From positions 26,579-90,578 of the forward strand of contig JAGXGY010000023.1 of the NCBI GenBank assembly GCA_024636505.1: a DNA stretch of 64,000 bases. Direction: 5' to 3'. Positions 45,435 through 54,764 of this stretch are shown piece by piece (within the stretch, counting starts at the first letter, position 1; each line of letters starts with the position of its first letter). The notes beneath the pieces are model-generated. The model worked only from the letters and a program-made list of their open reading frames with translations, did not search any database and was not told the DNA's origin. A program made the position numbers and the translations under genes. Origin of the DNA: Methylobacter sp. (lineage in GTDB: Bacteria > Pseudomonadota > Gammaproteobacteria > Methylococcales > Methylomonadaceae).

Positions 45435-46310
45435 ATGATTCAAGGTAGTATCGTAGCGTTAGTCACACCGATGGATGAACGCGGTGCAGTGGATAAGGCG
45501 AGCTTAAAAAGGCTGGTAGAATTCCATATAGCCGAGGGAACCGATGGCCTGGTTGCTGTAGGAACTACCGGGGAGTCGGCGACGCTGGATGAAGCTGAAC
45601 ACTGCGATGTGATTCAATGTGTTGTTGATTTTGTCGGCGGCAGAATACCGGTGATTGCCGGAACCGGCGCTAATTCGACTACCGAAGCGATCAGGCTGAC
45701 CCGTCTGGCTAAAGAAGCCGGAGCCGATGCCTGTCTGATCGTGACGCCTTATTATAATAAGCCGACTCAGGAAGGTTTATATCTTCATTACAGGGCGATA
45801 GCCGAGGCTGTCGATATTTCCCAGATTTTATACAATGTGCCTGGGCGTACGGCCTGCGATATGCTGCCGGAAACTGTTGGCCGTCTGTCTCATATTAAAA
45901 ATATTGTTGGTGTTAAAGAGGCGACCGGCGATTTGTCCAGGGTTAAAAAAATCCGCGATTTGACTGGCGCCGATTTTGCCATTTATACCGGCGATGATGC
46001 GACCAGTCGCGAATTCTGTCTGCTGGGCGGCAACGGCAGTATTACGGTAACCGGTAATGTGGCGCCAAAGCGGGTGCATGATATGGTTATGGCAGCGATA
46101 GCCGGTGACAGTGAAACCGCTTTAGCCATCGACAAAAAATTAGCCGCATTACATGAACGGCTGTTTATTCAGTCTAATCCGATTCCGGTTAAATGGGCGG
46201 TTGCTGAAATGGGTTTGATGGGGAAAGGTATTCGTTTACCGTTAACCTGGTTGACTGAAGATTGCTTTGATGTGGTTCGTGATGCTTTGCATCAGGCTGA
46301 AGTTATATAA
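45435..46310 (+). CDS. dapA: 4-hydroxy-tetrahydrodipicolinate synthase
   Basis: Condenses pyruvate and aspartate semialdehyde in lysine and meso-diaminopimelate synthesis. 291 aa with GTTGESATL, the tyrosine of YNVPGRTACD and the Schiff-base lysine in GVKEATGDLSR. Full length, (beta/alpha)8 fold family. bamC follows after 4 nt, as dapA-bamC (nlpB) in E. coli. Confidence 0.97.
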   Translation: MIQGSIVALVTPMDERGAVDKASLKRLVEFHIAEGTDGLVAVGTTGESATLDEAEHCDVIQCVVDFVGGRIPVIAGTGANSTTEAIRLTRLAKEAGADACLIVTPYYNKPTQEGLYLHYRAIAEAVDISQILYNVPGRTACDMLPETVGRLSHIKNIVGVKEATGDLSRVKKIRDLTGADFAIYTGDDATSREFCLLGGNGSITVTGNVAPKRVHDMVMAAIAGDSETALAIDKKLAALHERLFIQSNPIPVKWAVAEMGLMGKGIRLPLTWLTEDCFDVVRDALHQAEVI

Positions 46311-46314
46311 TGTT

Positions 46315-46995
46315 ATGAAAACTAAAATCAGCTTAGTCTTTGTCGTTGCGGTTTTGCTTAATGTATCTGCCTGCACTTACATAAAAAATTTGTTTCCAGA
46401 CAAAGAAAAGGACTATCAGTTTACCACTGAAATCCCCCCGCTGGTGTTGCCGCCGGATCTTGCAAACGATTCAGCTGCAAAAGCTCTCTCTGTTGTTCCG
46501 GCGGCTGAAACGGCCGATGTCGCGGTCTCTGATTCGGTTGATGAAGCACTGGAGAATGAACCCTCTGCTCCTGAATCCGAAACAGATCAGGATATAGACC
46601 GGGAATCAATTCAGCTTGAGCTGGTTGACGCCGATCAGGGAGCCAAGCGATTACGCATCGGTACGTCATCGATTACCGCTTGGCGTATGCTCGGCAAAGC
46701 CTTAAGCCGAAATTCTATTGAGGTGACTAATCGCAACCAGGAAGAAAGGCTGTTTTATATTCATTATGAGCCGAACAAACAGGTCGTAGAGGATGAGTCT
46801 ATTTTGGACGAGATTGTTTTTTTCTTCATTGGATTTGACATTGCCGAACGGGAATATATTCTCAAATTGATAGAAAGCAACCGGCAAACCGACGTTATTA
46901 TCCTGGACAAAGAACAAAAACCGGTGGCTGATCAGGTAAGTTTGCGTTTGTTGACGCTATTGCATGATACGATTAAAGCCGATTTGGCTAAGTGA
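46315..46995 (+). CDS. bamC: Outer membrane assembly lipoprotein BamC
   Basis: Accessory lipoprotein of the BAM complex. 226 aa from ATG 46315, signal peptide with lipobox NVSAC, then an unstructured N-terminal segment with FPDKEKDYQFTTEIPPLVLPPDL that resembles the BamD-binding region. One helix-grip domain follows. E. coli BamC is 344 aa with two such domains, so this is the short form. A perfect REP palindrome lies after the stop. Confidence 0.88.
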   Translation: MKTKISLVFVVAVLLNVSACTYIKNLFPDKEKDYQFTTEIPPLVLPPDLANDSAAKALSVVPAAETADVAVSDSVDEALENEPSAPESETDQDIDRESIQLELVDADQGAKRLRIGTSSITAWRMLGKALSRNSIEVTNRNQEERLFYIHYEPNKQVVEDESILDEIVFFFIGFDIAEREYILKLIESNRQTDVIILDKEQKPVADQVSLRLLTLLHDTIKADLAK

Positions 46996-47008
46996 TTTAT
47001 TTCACTCT

Positions 47009-47056
47009 ATTGTGGGAGCGATGCCCTCATCGCGATGAGGGCATCGCTCCCACAAT
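47009..47056. repeat. Perfect 48-bp REP palindrome
   Basis: 24-bp arms (ATTGTGGGAGCGATGCCCTC.. and complement) with no loop, between bamC and purL. Compared with 41589-41632, both arms have changed together (GATGCCCTCATCG versus GACGCCCACGTCG). Confidence 0.93.
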
Positions 47057-47100
47057 GATCTGTGTTTCATCTTGAATCTTTCACCTTTATCTTTTTTAAA

Positions 47101-50100
47101 ATGTTAAAAATCTCTGGAACTTCCGCGCTTTCCGACTTTCGTATTAACAAGCTACTGGCCGAACTTCAGGCTGTAGATCCCGCTATCAAGGCCGTCTCGG
47201 CGCGCTTTATTCATTTCATCGATATTCACAGTGAGTTGAGCGACAGTCAATCTGCAATTTTAAGGCAGCTGCTGGCTTACGGTTCTTCGCAGTCGGGTGA
47301 TGATGCCGCTTCGGGTCGGCATTTATTGGTGGTGCCGCGCTCGGGCACGATTTCACCCTGGTCCAGCAAGGCGACCGAAATTGCCCGGCGTTGCGGATTA
47401 TCCGAGGTTAATCGTATCGAGCGGGGTATTGAGTACGCGCTGGATACTAACGGGCCGTTATCAACATCTGTGAATGCGTTACTGCATGACCGTATGACGC
47501 AAACCGTTTTGCACGCTGAAAGTGAGCCGGATTTGTTTGCTCAGCATCCGCCTAAAACCTTATTGCGTGTCGATATTATTATGCAAGGACGCGAGGCGCT
47601 GACGAGCGCCAATACCGAACTGGGTTTGGCCTTGTCGGAGGATGAAATCGATTATCTGACCGACAGCTTTCAAACCTTGGGCAGAAACCCGACCGACGTT
47701 GAGTTGATGATGTTTGCCCAGGCCAATTCGGAGCATTGCCGACACAAGATTTTTAATGCCGATTGGACCATAGACGGTGTAGAGCAGGGGCAATCGTTGT
47801 TTAGCATGATTCGCAATACCGCCCAAAAAAGCCCGGAAGGCATCTTGTCGGCCTACAGCGATAACGCTTCGGTAGCGACAGGTTCAGCGGCGCAGGTTTT
47901 TATCCGCAATGCGCAGACCGGCGAATACGCCTATGTCGAAGAAGAGGCGCATTTGTTGATGAAGGTGGAAACCCATAATCATCCGACGGCTATTTCGCCT
48001 TATCCGGGCGCGGCAACCGGTTCCGGCGGCGAGATTCGCGACGAAGGCGCGACCGGGCGCGGCTCTTCGCCTAAAGCCGGGTTAACCGGGTTTTCGGTAT
48101 CGCATTTGAAAGTCCCGGGTTTCCCTCAGCCCTGGGAAGCCGATAACGGCAAGCCGGAGCGTATCGCCTCGGCACTGACCATCATGCTGGAAGGCCCGCT
48201 CGGCGGCGCGGCCTTTAATAACGAATTCGGCAGGCCTAATCTGGCCGGTTATTTCCGCAGCTTTGAGCAATCGGTGCCGGGCAGCGACACCGAATTTCGC
48301 GGCTATCACAAACCGATCATGATCGCAGGCGGCATGGGCAACATCCGGCCGATGCTGGTCGACAAACACCCGATCCCGGCCGGTTCGTTGATTATCATCC
48401 TGGGCGGTCCGGCGATGTTAATCGGGCTGGGCGGCAGCGCCGCTTCCTCGCAGGCTTCCGGCGAAAGTTCGGAAGACCTGGATTTTGCCTCGGTGCAGCG
48501 GGAAAATCCCGAAATGGAACGCCGTTGTCAGGAAGTCATCAATCATTGCAATTCGATGGGCAACGATACCCCGATCGTGTCGATTCACGATATTGGCGCG
48601 GGCGGTTTGTCTAACGCGGTGCCGGAAATCATCCATGATTGCGAGCGCGGCGGCCGCTTTGAATTGCGCAAGGTGCATAACGCCGATAAAGGCATGTCGC
48701 CGATGCAAATCTGGTGCAATGAAGCGCAGGAACGTTATGTGGTTGCGATTAAGCCCGAGTCGCTGGCCTTATTCAGCGCCTTTTGCGAGCGCGAACATTG
48801 CCTGTTTGCGGTAATCGGCGAGGCGACCGAACAAGAACATTTATCGCTGAGCGACGAGCTGCTGGGCGACCAGCCGGTCGACATCCCGATGTCGGTATTA
48901 TTCGGCAAGTCGCCGAAGCTGCACCGCAATGTCGAGCATGTGCCAGCCAATAGTAAAGCGCTGGATGTTAGCGGCATCAAGCTGAGTGATGCGGTCAAGC
49001 GGGTGCTGGCATTCCCTGCGGTTGCCGACAAAAGCTTTTTGATCCATATCGGCGACCGTTCGGTCACCGGACTGGTGGCGCGCGATCAAATGGTCGGCCC
49101 TTGGCAAACGCCGGTGGCCGATGTTGCGGTCACCGCTTCCGGCTTTCATGCGCTGACCGGCGAGGCGATGGCGATGGGCGAGCGCTCGCCGATTGCGGTT
49201 ATCGACGCACCGGCATCCGGGCGCATGGCGATAGGCGAGGCCATTACCAATATTGCCGCCGCCGGCATCGATTCGCTGAAAAAAATCAAACTGTCGGCCA
49301 ACTGGATGGCCGCCGCCGGTTACCGGGGCGAAGACGCGGCCCTGTTCGATACCGTCAAAGCGGTGGGTATGGAATTGTGTCCGGCGCTGGGTATCGCAAT
49401 ACCGGTGGGCAAGGATTCCCTGTCGATGAAAACCGTATGGAAAGATCATTCCCGGGAAAAAACCATGACCGCGCCGCTATCGCTGGTGATTACCGCGTTT
49501 GCGCCGGTTGCCGATATTAGCCTTACCCTGACCCCGCAATTGCGCTATGTGCAAGATGAAGACAGCGCCTTGATCCTGCTTGATCTGGGTGCCGGAAAAA
49601 ACCGTTTAGGCGGTTCGGTGCTGGCGCAAGTCTACAATCAGCTGGGCGATGAATGTCCCGACCTGGATGATGCCGGATTATTGAAAGCTTTTTTCGATGC
49701 GATACAAACCCTGAACGGTCAAGGAAAACTGCTCAGTTATCATGATCGTTCCGATGGCGGTTTGCTGGCAACGGTGGCGGAAATGATGTTTGCCGGCAGG
49801 CTGGGCGTGACTTTGACGCTCGATAGTCTGGGCGATGATGTGCTGGCCGCATTATTTAACGAGGAATTGGGCGCGGTGTTGCAAGTGCGTCAGAGCGATT
49901 GCAAGGATGTCGTGGAGCTGTTGAAGCAATCCGGTTTGATTGATTGCGTTTATGTTATCGGTAAGGTTGTTGATTACGCCATGACTCAGTCCGAATATTA
50001 CGGGAGCGACTTCAGCCATCCTGGGCGATTGCAGTCGCCCCTACTGGATGCAGGGCCAGGGCAGCAGTTGACTGTTCATTATCAAGGTGAGGTTATTTAT

Positions 50101-51057
50101 GCTGCCGGTCGGTCCGAATTACAAAGTATCTGGTCCGAACTGAGTTACCGGATGCAGGCCTTGCGTGATAATCCGGCATGCGCGCTGCAACAGTTTGAGC
50201 AGATTGCCGATGACGACGATCCCGGCTTGAATGTTGAGTTGAGCTTTGATGCCAATGACGATGTGACCGCCGTATTTTCAGCCGCCGCCAGACCTAAAGT
50301 CGCGATATTGCGCGAGCAGGGCGTTAACGGCCATGTGGAAATGGCGGCGGCATTCGATCGCGCCGGATTTACCAGTATCGACGTCCATATGAGCGATATT
50401 ATTGATGGTCGGGTGAGCTTGGCTGACTTTATCGGACTGGTTGCCTGCGGCGGTTTCTCTTATGGCGACGTACTCGGCGCCGGCGGCGGCTGGGCAAAAT
50501 CGATCCTGTTCAACCGGCGCTGCCGCGATGAATTTGCCGCATTTTTTCAGCGGCCCGATACTTTCGGTCTGGGTGTTTGCAACGGTTGCCAGATGATGTC
50601 GGGATTAAAAGATATTATCCCGGGCGCCGAACACTGGCCGCGTTTTATGCGTAACAGCTCCGAACAATTCGAAGCGCGGGTGGCTTTGGTCGAAGTGCAA
50701 AAATCGCCCTCGATATTGTTTGCCGGTATGGAAGGCTCCAGAATGCCGGTGGCTATTGCCCATGGCGAAGGGCGCGCGGAATTTGCTGTTGACCCTGCGC
50801 TTGCGTTGGAAGCGGGTGCGGTGGCTTTGTGTTATGTCGATAACTACGGCGACTTGACTACGGAATTTCCGGCCAATCCTAACGGTTCGCCGTTCGGCAT
50901 TACCGGACTGACCACCACCGACGGACGCTTTACCATTATGATGCCGCATCCCGAGCGCTGTTTCAGAACGCTGCAAAATTCATGGCACCCGGATGATTGG
51001 GAGGAATACGGTGCGTGGATGCGCCTGTTTAGGAACGCCAGGGTTTGGGTAGGCTGA
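47101..51057 (+). CDS. purL: Phosphoribosylformylglycinamidine synthase
   Basis: Fourth step of purine synthesis: FGAR plus glutamine and ATP to FGAM. Single large chain (1318 aa from ATG 47101), as in other gammaproteobacteria. It contains an N-terminal FGAM-synthetase domain, the AIRS-like halves with [31 protein letters not shown] and [12 protein letters not shown], and a C-terminal glutaminase. The glutaminase nucleophile is in [14 protein letters not shown] and the His-Glu pair in MMPHPERCF. No Shine-Dalgarno is obvious. Not in an operon. Confidence 0.97.
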   Translation: MLKISGTSALSDFRINKLLAELQAVDPAIKAVSARFIHFIDIHSELSDSQSAILRQLLAYGSSQSGDDAASGRHLLVVPRSGTISPWSSKATEIARRCGLSEVNRIERGIEYALDTNGPLSTSVNALLHDRMTQTVLHAESEPDLFAQHPPKTLLRVDIIMQGREALTSANTELGLALSEDEIDYLTDSFQTLGRNPTDVELMMFAQANSEHCRHKIFNADWTIDGVEQGQSLFSMIRNTAQKSPEGILSAYSDNASVATGSAAQVFIRNAQTGEYAYVEEEAHLLMKVETHNHPTAISPYPGAATGSGGEIRDEGATGRGSSPKAGLTGFSVSHLKVPGFPQPWEADNGKPERIASALTIMLEGPLGGAAFNNEFGRPNLAGYFRSFEQSVPGSDTEFRGYHKPIMIAGGMGNIRPMLVDKHPIPAGSLIIILGGPAMLIGLGGSAASSQASGESSEDLDFASVQRENPEMERRCQEVINHCNSMGNDTPIVSIHDIGAGGLSNAVPEIIHDCERGGRFELRKVHNADKGMSPMQIWCNEAQERYVVAIKPESLALFSAFCEREHCLFAVIGEATEQEHLSLSDELLGDQPVDIPMSVLFGKSPKLHRNVEHVPANSKALDVSGIKLSDAVKRVLAFPAVADKSFLIHIGDRSVTGLVARDQMVGPWQTPVADVAVTASGFHALTGEAMAMGERSPIAVIDAPASGRMAIGEAITNIAAAGIDSLKKIKLSANWMAAAGYRGEDAALFDTVKAVGMELCPALGIAIPVGKDSLSMKTVWKDHSREKTMTAPLSLVITAFAPVADISLTLTPQLRYVQDEDSALILLDLGAGKNRLGGSVLAQVYNQLGDECPDLDDAGLLKAFFDAIQTLNGQGKLLSYHDRSDGGLLATVAEMMFAGRLGVTLTLDSLGDDVLAALFNEELGAVLQVRQSDCKDVVELLKQSGLIDCVYVIGKVVDYAMTQSEYYGSDFSHPGRLQSPLLDAGPGQQLTVHYQGEVIYAAGRSELQSIWSELSYRMQALRDNPACALQQFEQIADDDDPGLNVELSFDANDDVTAVFSAAARPKVAILREQGVNGHVEMAAAFDRAGFTSIDVHMSDIIDGRVSLADFIGLVACGGFSYGDVLGAGGGWAKSILFNRRCRDEFAAFFQRPDTFGLGVCNGCQMMSGLKDIIPGAEHWPRFMRNSSEQFEARVALVEVQKSPSILFAGMEGSRMPVAIAHGEGRAEFAVDPALALEAGAVALCYVDNYGDLTTEFPANPNGSPFGITGLTTTDGRFTIMMPHPERCFRTLQNSWHPDDWEEYGAWMRLFRNARVWVG

Positions 51058-51158
51058 TTTTGTCGATAAAAAACGAAAAGCATTAACGGCCTTTTAAATT
51101 TTTTTTCGTGCCTTTTGTGCTTTTCGTGGACTAATATCGAATCCTAATAATACAAGGT

Positions 51159-51370
51159 TTGACATCCACCCCCAGCTAAAGCAGTGGGATTCCTTAGTAC
51201 AGCCCTCCATGCCCGAAGGGGACGACTCTGAAAATCGTCTTACTTCACGCCATCTCAGTTACCCTGATGGCAGGAGATACGCAGCAACAGCGCATCCAAC
51301 AGAAAAAGTTATAAATGATGAATAAACAACGTCAAGAGCATCCTTACTCCCTCCACCTAAAGGAGCAGGA
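51159..51370 (-). mobile_element. IS605-type non-autonomous element with omega-RNA-like end
   Basis: About 210 bp, read on the minus strand: left end CCTTTAGGTGGAGGGAGTAAGGATGCTCTTGAC, right end CTAAGGAATCCC..CTTTAGCTGGGGG..GGATGTCAA. The right part also has GTAAGACGATTTTCAGAGTCGTC and CCCCTTCGGG stems. The order and closing sequence match the guide-RNA end of IS605/TnpB elements as I know them. No gene is inside. A degenerate TTTTCGTG repeat lies just left (51100-51131). Confidence 0.55.
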
Positions 51371-51537
51371 AATTACAAGTATACCAATTTAGGTTGAGCA
51401 GTTAGAAAAATGGAACGCAGATGACGCTGATAATTATGATTAAATAAGATTTTATCTGTGTTCATCCTATTCATCTGCGTTCTATTGTATTTGCTAGTGC
51501 TGAATAGATGGTATTTTAGTAATCTCTATATCCCTAA
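51367..51537 (+). repeat. 171-bp direct repeat, copy 1
   Basis: One mismatch in 171 bp to 53744-53914 (offset 2377, no gaps). Contains an internal 12-bp inverted pair (GAACGCAGATGA and TCATCTGCGTTC, the latter at 51471-51482). It lies upstream of the PilZ-membrane gene. Codes for nothing visible. Confidence 0.95.
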
Positions 51538-51594
51538 AGGAACGGGCTTTACGGACTCTTTGGTAAAGGTTGTGGATTATAGATAGGGGGCAAC

Positions 51595-52527
51595 ATGACG
51601 GAAAATAAAAACCGAAGAAACTTTTTTCGTATTTATGATGAAGTGCATCTGTTTTACAAAAAAATAGATGAAAAGTTAGCGGCCGAACCCTATTCTATTT
51701 TCGATGATATTCTAAATAACCCGGCATTGTCTGAAGACATTGACAGCATATCTCAGCATTCGAAGTTGCTATCGACCGGCGTGGAAAAAATCTCGCCGGA
51801 GGTGATGGCTCCGCACCCTCGGATCAGGGAAAATGAAAAACACGAGGTCAACATCGGTGCTGGGGGAATGGCTTTTATCGGTGAGGGCGCGCTTAAAGAA
51901 GGCGATTATCTGATCATCAAAATAGGGCTGGCATCCAGCAAGACGGACATCGTTACTTACGGTCAGGTTGTTTCTTGTGAAAAAAGACTGGAAAATGCTG
52001 GCCGGTATGCTTATTCTGTTGGCGTTCATTTTGTCGATATGAAAGATGAAGACCGGGAATTACTGATTAAGTACGTGGACAAAAAACGCCGACAGTATAG
52101 ATGGGGTCTTGGATTTCTGCTAGCCGTTGTTCTGACTACTATCGCTGCACCTGATATGGTATTCGGCTTATTGTTTGAACTGTTTCATTTTCTGTACGAG
52201 CATTTACTTGGGTTTTTTCATATTGTTTTTGAGTTTATCGAGTTGACTCTTGATAATCTCGTCGAACATTTTTTTCATACCGATTTACAGCAGACTCAGC
52301 TGATTGTTTTTTATATCCTGTTATTTTTTGTTGTTTATGGACTTTACCGTTTGTGGCGGATATTGCCGCCTTTTTGTCGGCATTATAAAGAAAATCTGTT
52401 GTTAGTTTATGCGCATAAGAAAGCGCATCTACTTTTTTATTGGCGGCAACAGTCTTTGTTCAACAAAATTAAACTGATTGTGATCGGCATGACGGTTATC
52501 GCTCTCTATGTCCTTTTTGGGCTTTGA
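51595..52527 (+). CDS. PilZ-domain membrane protein
   Basis: 310 aa. N-terminal RRNFFRIYDEVHLFYK (7-22) and VNIGAGGMAF (85-94) with YSVGVHFVDM fit a PilZ domain that has an inserted helical stretch (about 30-80). The expected Ser of (D/N)xSxxG is Gly, so c-di-GMP binding is uncertain. Residues 168 to 310 hold several hydrophobic segments (for example GLGFLLAVVLTTIAA, LIVFYILLFFVVYGLY, IKLIVIGMTVIALYVLF). The stop codon TGA (52525-52527) is the first part of an IS605-like end, so the native C-terminus may have been cut. It may signal to the envelope; no partner is evident. Confidence 0.75.
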   Translation: MTENKNRRNFFRIYDEVHLFYKKIDEKLAAEPYSIFDDILNNPALSEDIDSISQHSKLLSTGVEKISPEVMAPHPRIRENEKHEVNIGAGGMAFIGEGALKEGDYLIIKIGLASSKTDIVTYGQVVSCEKRLENAGRYAYSVGVHFVDMKDEDRELLIKYVDKKRRQYRWGLGFLLAVVLTTIAAPDMVFGLLFELFHFLYEHLLGFFHIVFEFIELTLDNLVEHFFHTDLQQTQLIVFYILLFFVVYGLYRLWRILPPFCRHYKENLLLVYAHKKAHLLFYWRQQSLFNKIKLIVIGMTVIALYVLFGL

Positions 52528-52578
52528 CATCCTCCACCTATTCCCTGAACGGCGAGGTTTTACGCTACTTAGCGATAA
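52525..52578 (-). mobile_element. IS605-type terminal fragment (copy D)
   Basis: On the minus strand: TTTATCGCTAAGTAGCGTAAAACC, a hairpin and GGAGGATGTCA, homologous to 15199-15246. It ends exactly at the stop codon of the PilZ-membrane gene. The 150 bp to the right hold no gene. Confidence 0.6.
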
Positions 52579-52735
52579 AACGCCGACGCCAATCAATCAA
52601 TTCAACTCGTTAAGCGGCCATTAAGGTTGAAGCGAATAGTATAAGTTCAAAGCTTATCAGCGGTTGGTTATGCCTGTATCGCTCGCTATACAAGCAAATC
52701 GTATTAATGTTTAAAGAATATAACCTATGTTTCAA

Positions 52736-52869
52736 TCCATCGACAGATGAGGTCGGTGAATGGTCTCCCCGTGAACGAGGAGCTTACCAGAGGATAACGA
52801 TGCCAATACATCGTTGTCAAATCTAGCGATTCCTCCTAAAGGGAGGTTTCAAACCAGCAAGGAAATTTG
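52736..52869 (+). promoter_or_regulatory. Structured 5' leader shared by two unrelated genes (copy 2)
   Basis: Homologous to 16559-16699. Three hairpins: CTCCCCG/CGAGGAG, AACGATG/CATCGTT, and CCTCC/GGAGG. Then CAAACCAGCAAGGAAATTTG and the ATG. The spacing from AAGGAAA to ATG is identical in both copies. In both, the gene downstream codes for an exported protein. Confidence 0.55.
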
Positions 52870-53202
52870 ATGAAAAAGCCACTGTTTTTTACGCTCTTGA
52901 CTACGTTTGTCATGATATGCTCATCTGCATCCTACGCATCAGGAGGTGACGAAGGCCGTAGTCGCGGTCATGGCAAAAAACACCACAAACACCACAAACA
53001 TCAACATTCCGAACAGGCCGGATATTATCGACAACAGCCTCGCTATTCACAGCCTCAAGATCCGCGCTCTCATGAGGGTTTGGCCGGCGGTATTGTCGGC
53101 AGCGTTTTAGGTTACGAAGTAGGTAATGGCGATCCAATTGCTACAGGACTCGGTGCTGCTGCAGGTTCTTATCTCGGCAATGGACTCAGCGGAAAGCGCT
53201 AA
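52870..53202 (+). CDS. His-rich glycine-zipper exported protein 1
   Basis: 110 aa. Signal peptide ending at SYA-S; a His/Lys-rich segment HGKKHHKHHKHQH; a Tyr/Gln/Pro-rich part; then a glycine-zipper domain HEGLAGGIVGSVLGYEVGNGDPIATGLGAAAGSYLGNGL. It is paralogous to the gene at 53276. The His cluster suggests metal binding; glycine zippers usually associate with the outer membrane. Function unknown. Confidence 0.8.
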   Translation: MKKPLFFTLLTTFVMICSSASYASGGDEGRSRGHGKKHHKHHKHQHSEQAGYYRQQPRYSQPQDPRSHEGLAGGIVGSVLGYEVGNGDPIATGLGAAAGSYLGNGLSGKR

Positions 53203-53275
53203 TGTTATTCGATTAACCGGCAAACTTGATTGTATTAACTTAACACTAAAACCAGTAACTCAAAGAGAAAATATC

Positions 53276-53680
53276 ATGAAAAAATTATTTTTTTTAATTC
53301 TACTCATTACAACTGCCGCCCTGTTTTCGCCGCTATCTTATGCCGATGGAGGGAGACACCGCGATCATCACGGCGGAGGGCATCGCGGTCACGGCTGGGA
53401 GCATCATAAACATAGACATCACCATTATGCGCGACCACAAATCAATTACTATTATTCCCAACCTGAAGTTCGTTATTATCAACAACCGCCGACTCGTTAT
53501 TACCAGCAACCACGGTATTCAAATGATCAGCGTTCCCACCAAGGCTTAGCCGGTGGCGTTATCGGCAGTGTTTTCGGCTATGAACTGGGAAATGGTGATC
53601 CTGTTGCTACCGGGCTAGGTGCCGCCGCTGGTTCTTACCTTGGTAACGGAGCTGGTCAGGATTACCCAAGAAGATGGTAA
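53276..53680 (+). CDS. His-rich glycine-zipper exported protein 2
   Basis: 134 aa from ATG 53276. Signal peptide ending at SYA-D, His-rich segment HRDHHGGGHRGHGWEHHKHRHHHY, a YYQQP-type Tyr/Gln repeat, and HQGLAGGVIGSVFGYELGNGDPVATGLGAAAGSYLGNG. The C-terminal domain is nearly the same as in the preceding gene, so they arose by tandem duplication. The linker and His region are longer. Confidence 0.8.
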   Translation: MKKLFFLILLITTAALFSPLSYADGGRHRDHHGGGHRGHGWEHHKHRHHHYARPQINYYYSQPEVRYYQQPPTRYYQQPRYSNDQRSHQGLAGGVIGSVFGYELGNGDPVATGLGAAAGSYLGNGAGQDYPRRW

Positions 53681-53743
53681 TCCCATCGGCCCGATGAAAT
53701 AGTGGGTCGACTAATCGTTTACCTCATTTAGGGGTAAGGGAGT

Positions 53744-53914
53744 AGGAAATTACAAGTATACCAATTTAGGTTGAGCAGTTAGAAAAATGGAACGCAGATG
53801 ACGCTGATAATTATGATTAAATAAGATTTTATCTGTGTTCATCCTGTTCATCTGCGTTCTATTGTATTTGCTAGTGCTGAATAGATGGTATTTTAGTAAT
53901 CTCTATATCCCTAA
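53744..53914 (+). repeat. 171-bp direct repeat, copy 2
   Basis: Second copy of 51367-51537. Together they bracket the PilZ-membrane gene and both glycine-zipper genes. The rest of the 53681-54094 gap shows no gene. Confidence 0.95.
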
Positions 53915-54094
53915 GCGGTTTAGCGGTATAAGTGATTTTACTAATTGTATAAAGAATCTGCCCCGATTATCCTGTATTTGCTTTAAACATAGCCAATTAG
54001 TTTTTTAGATTAAATGGATGGGTATGCAACTGACAAGAAATTGGATTTTCCATGTTTTTGTTATTTTTATTCACACTTTAATGAGGGCATAATC

Positions 54095-54430
54095 ATGAAA
54101 AAATTAGCATTAGCCTGTGCAGGTTTATTGTTATTTCTAAGTACTGCGGTTTTTGCCGAAGAACATGCGGACGCGGCGCTCAAACATGCCAATGCGGCGG
54201 TAGTTGAAGGTAAGTCAGGTAAGGCTGCGACTTTAGTCGAACACGCAAAGTTGGCAATGGAGCATACCTTGGCAGCCTCCATAGCCGCTAGAGGCGTACC
54301 GAAAACCCATTTAGACGCTGCTGCTAAGGAGCTGCAAGAGGCCATTGACCACGGTAATCTGGAGCATGTCGATGTGGCTACTACACATGCTGAAGCAGCG
54401 GTAGAGCATATTACCGCCGGCAATCAATAA
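54095..54430 (+). CDS. smbP: Small metal-binding protein SmbP
   Basis: 111 aa from ATG 54095; signal peptide ending at FAE-E. The mature part is built from helical repeats with regularly spaced histidines (His24, 31, 50, 57, 72, 86, 91, 98, 105), as in SmbP of Nitrosomonas europaea. That protein is a periplasmic four-helix protein that binds copper and other divalent metals. Likely role: metal buffering in the periplasm, in line with the copper proteins at 17-19 kb. It ends in a strong terminator. Confidence 0.85.
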   Translation: MKKLALACAGLLLFLSTAVFAEEHADAALKHANAAVVEGKSGKAATLVEHAKLAMEHTLAASIAARGVPKTHLDAAAKELQEAIDHGNLEHVDVATTHAEAAVEHITAGNQ

Positions 54431-54573
54431 ACGCCATTATTTTGAACGGTCAGATTTTCGCTTTCAGGGCGTGCGTTAGTCGCCCGGGACGCATGAATTT
54501 GCTCCCGCAAAACCTGTTTGCTGAATCGGTGCGCTAGCCGAAAACCCTACTGTTTGACATATATCTTAAGAAG

Positions 54574-54600
54574 AGGGCGGAATACTCCGCCCTTTTTTTT
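54574..54600 (+). terminator. Intrinsic terminator after smbP
   Basis: AGGGCGGA-ATAC-TCCGCCCT followed by a run of eight T. The sequence 54431-54573 before it shows nothing else. Confidence 0.92.
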
Positions 54601-54702
54601 GCGTTGAGTTCAGCGCTATCCGGAATAGTCGCTATGCCGAAGAAGCATCCTGTCGATCTGTTATAAAACGCTTTAATATCCGATAGTTGTTATATTTAAA
54701 GG

Positions 54703-54732
54703 CTGTCAAATCATCGGATTAAACGATATAAT
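54703..54732 (+). promoter_or_regulatory. Promoter candidate for proA-nadD-rsfS
   Basis: CTGTCA, 18 nt, TATAAT; about 30 nt before the likely GTG start of proA. Confidence 0.5.
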
Positions 54733-54764
54733 TGCCCGCAACAATCATCCTGTTAGAGAATGCA

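Noticed and set aside
48898..49449. 183-codon open frame on the minus strand
   Set aside because: Antisense inside purL; no recognisable domain and no ribosome-binding site.
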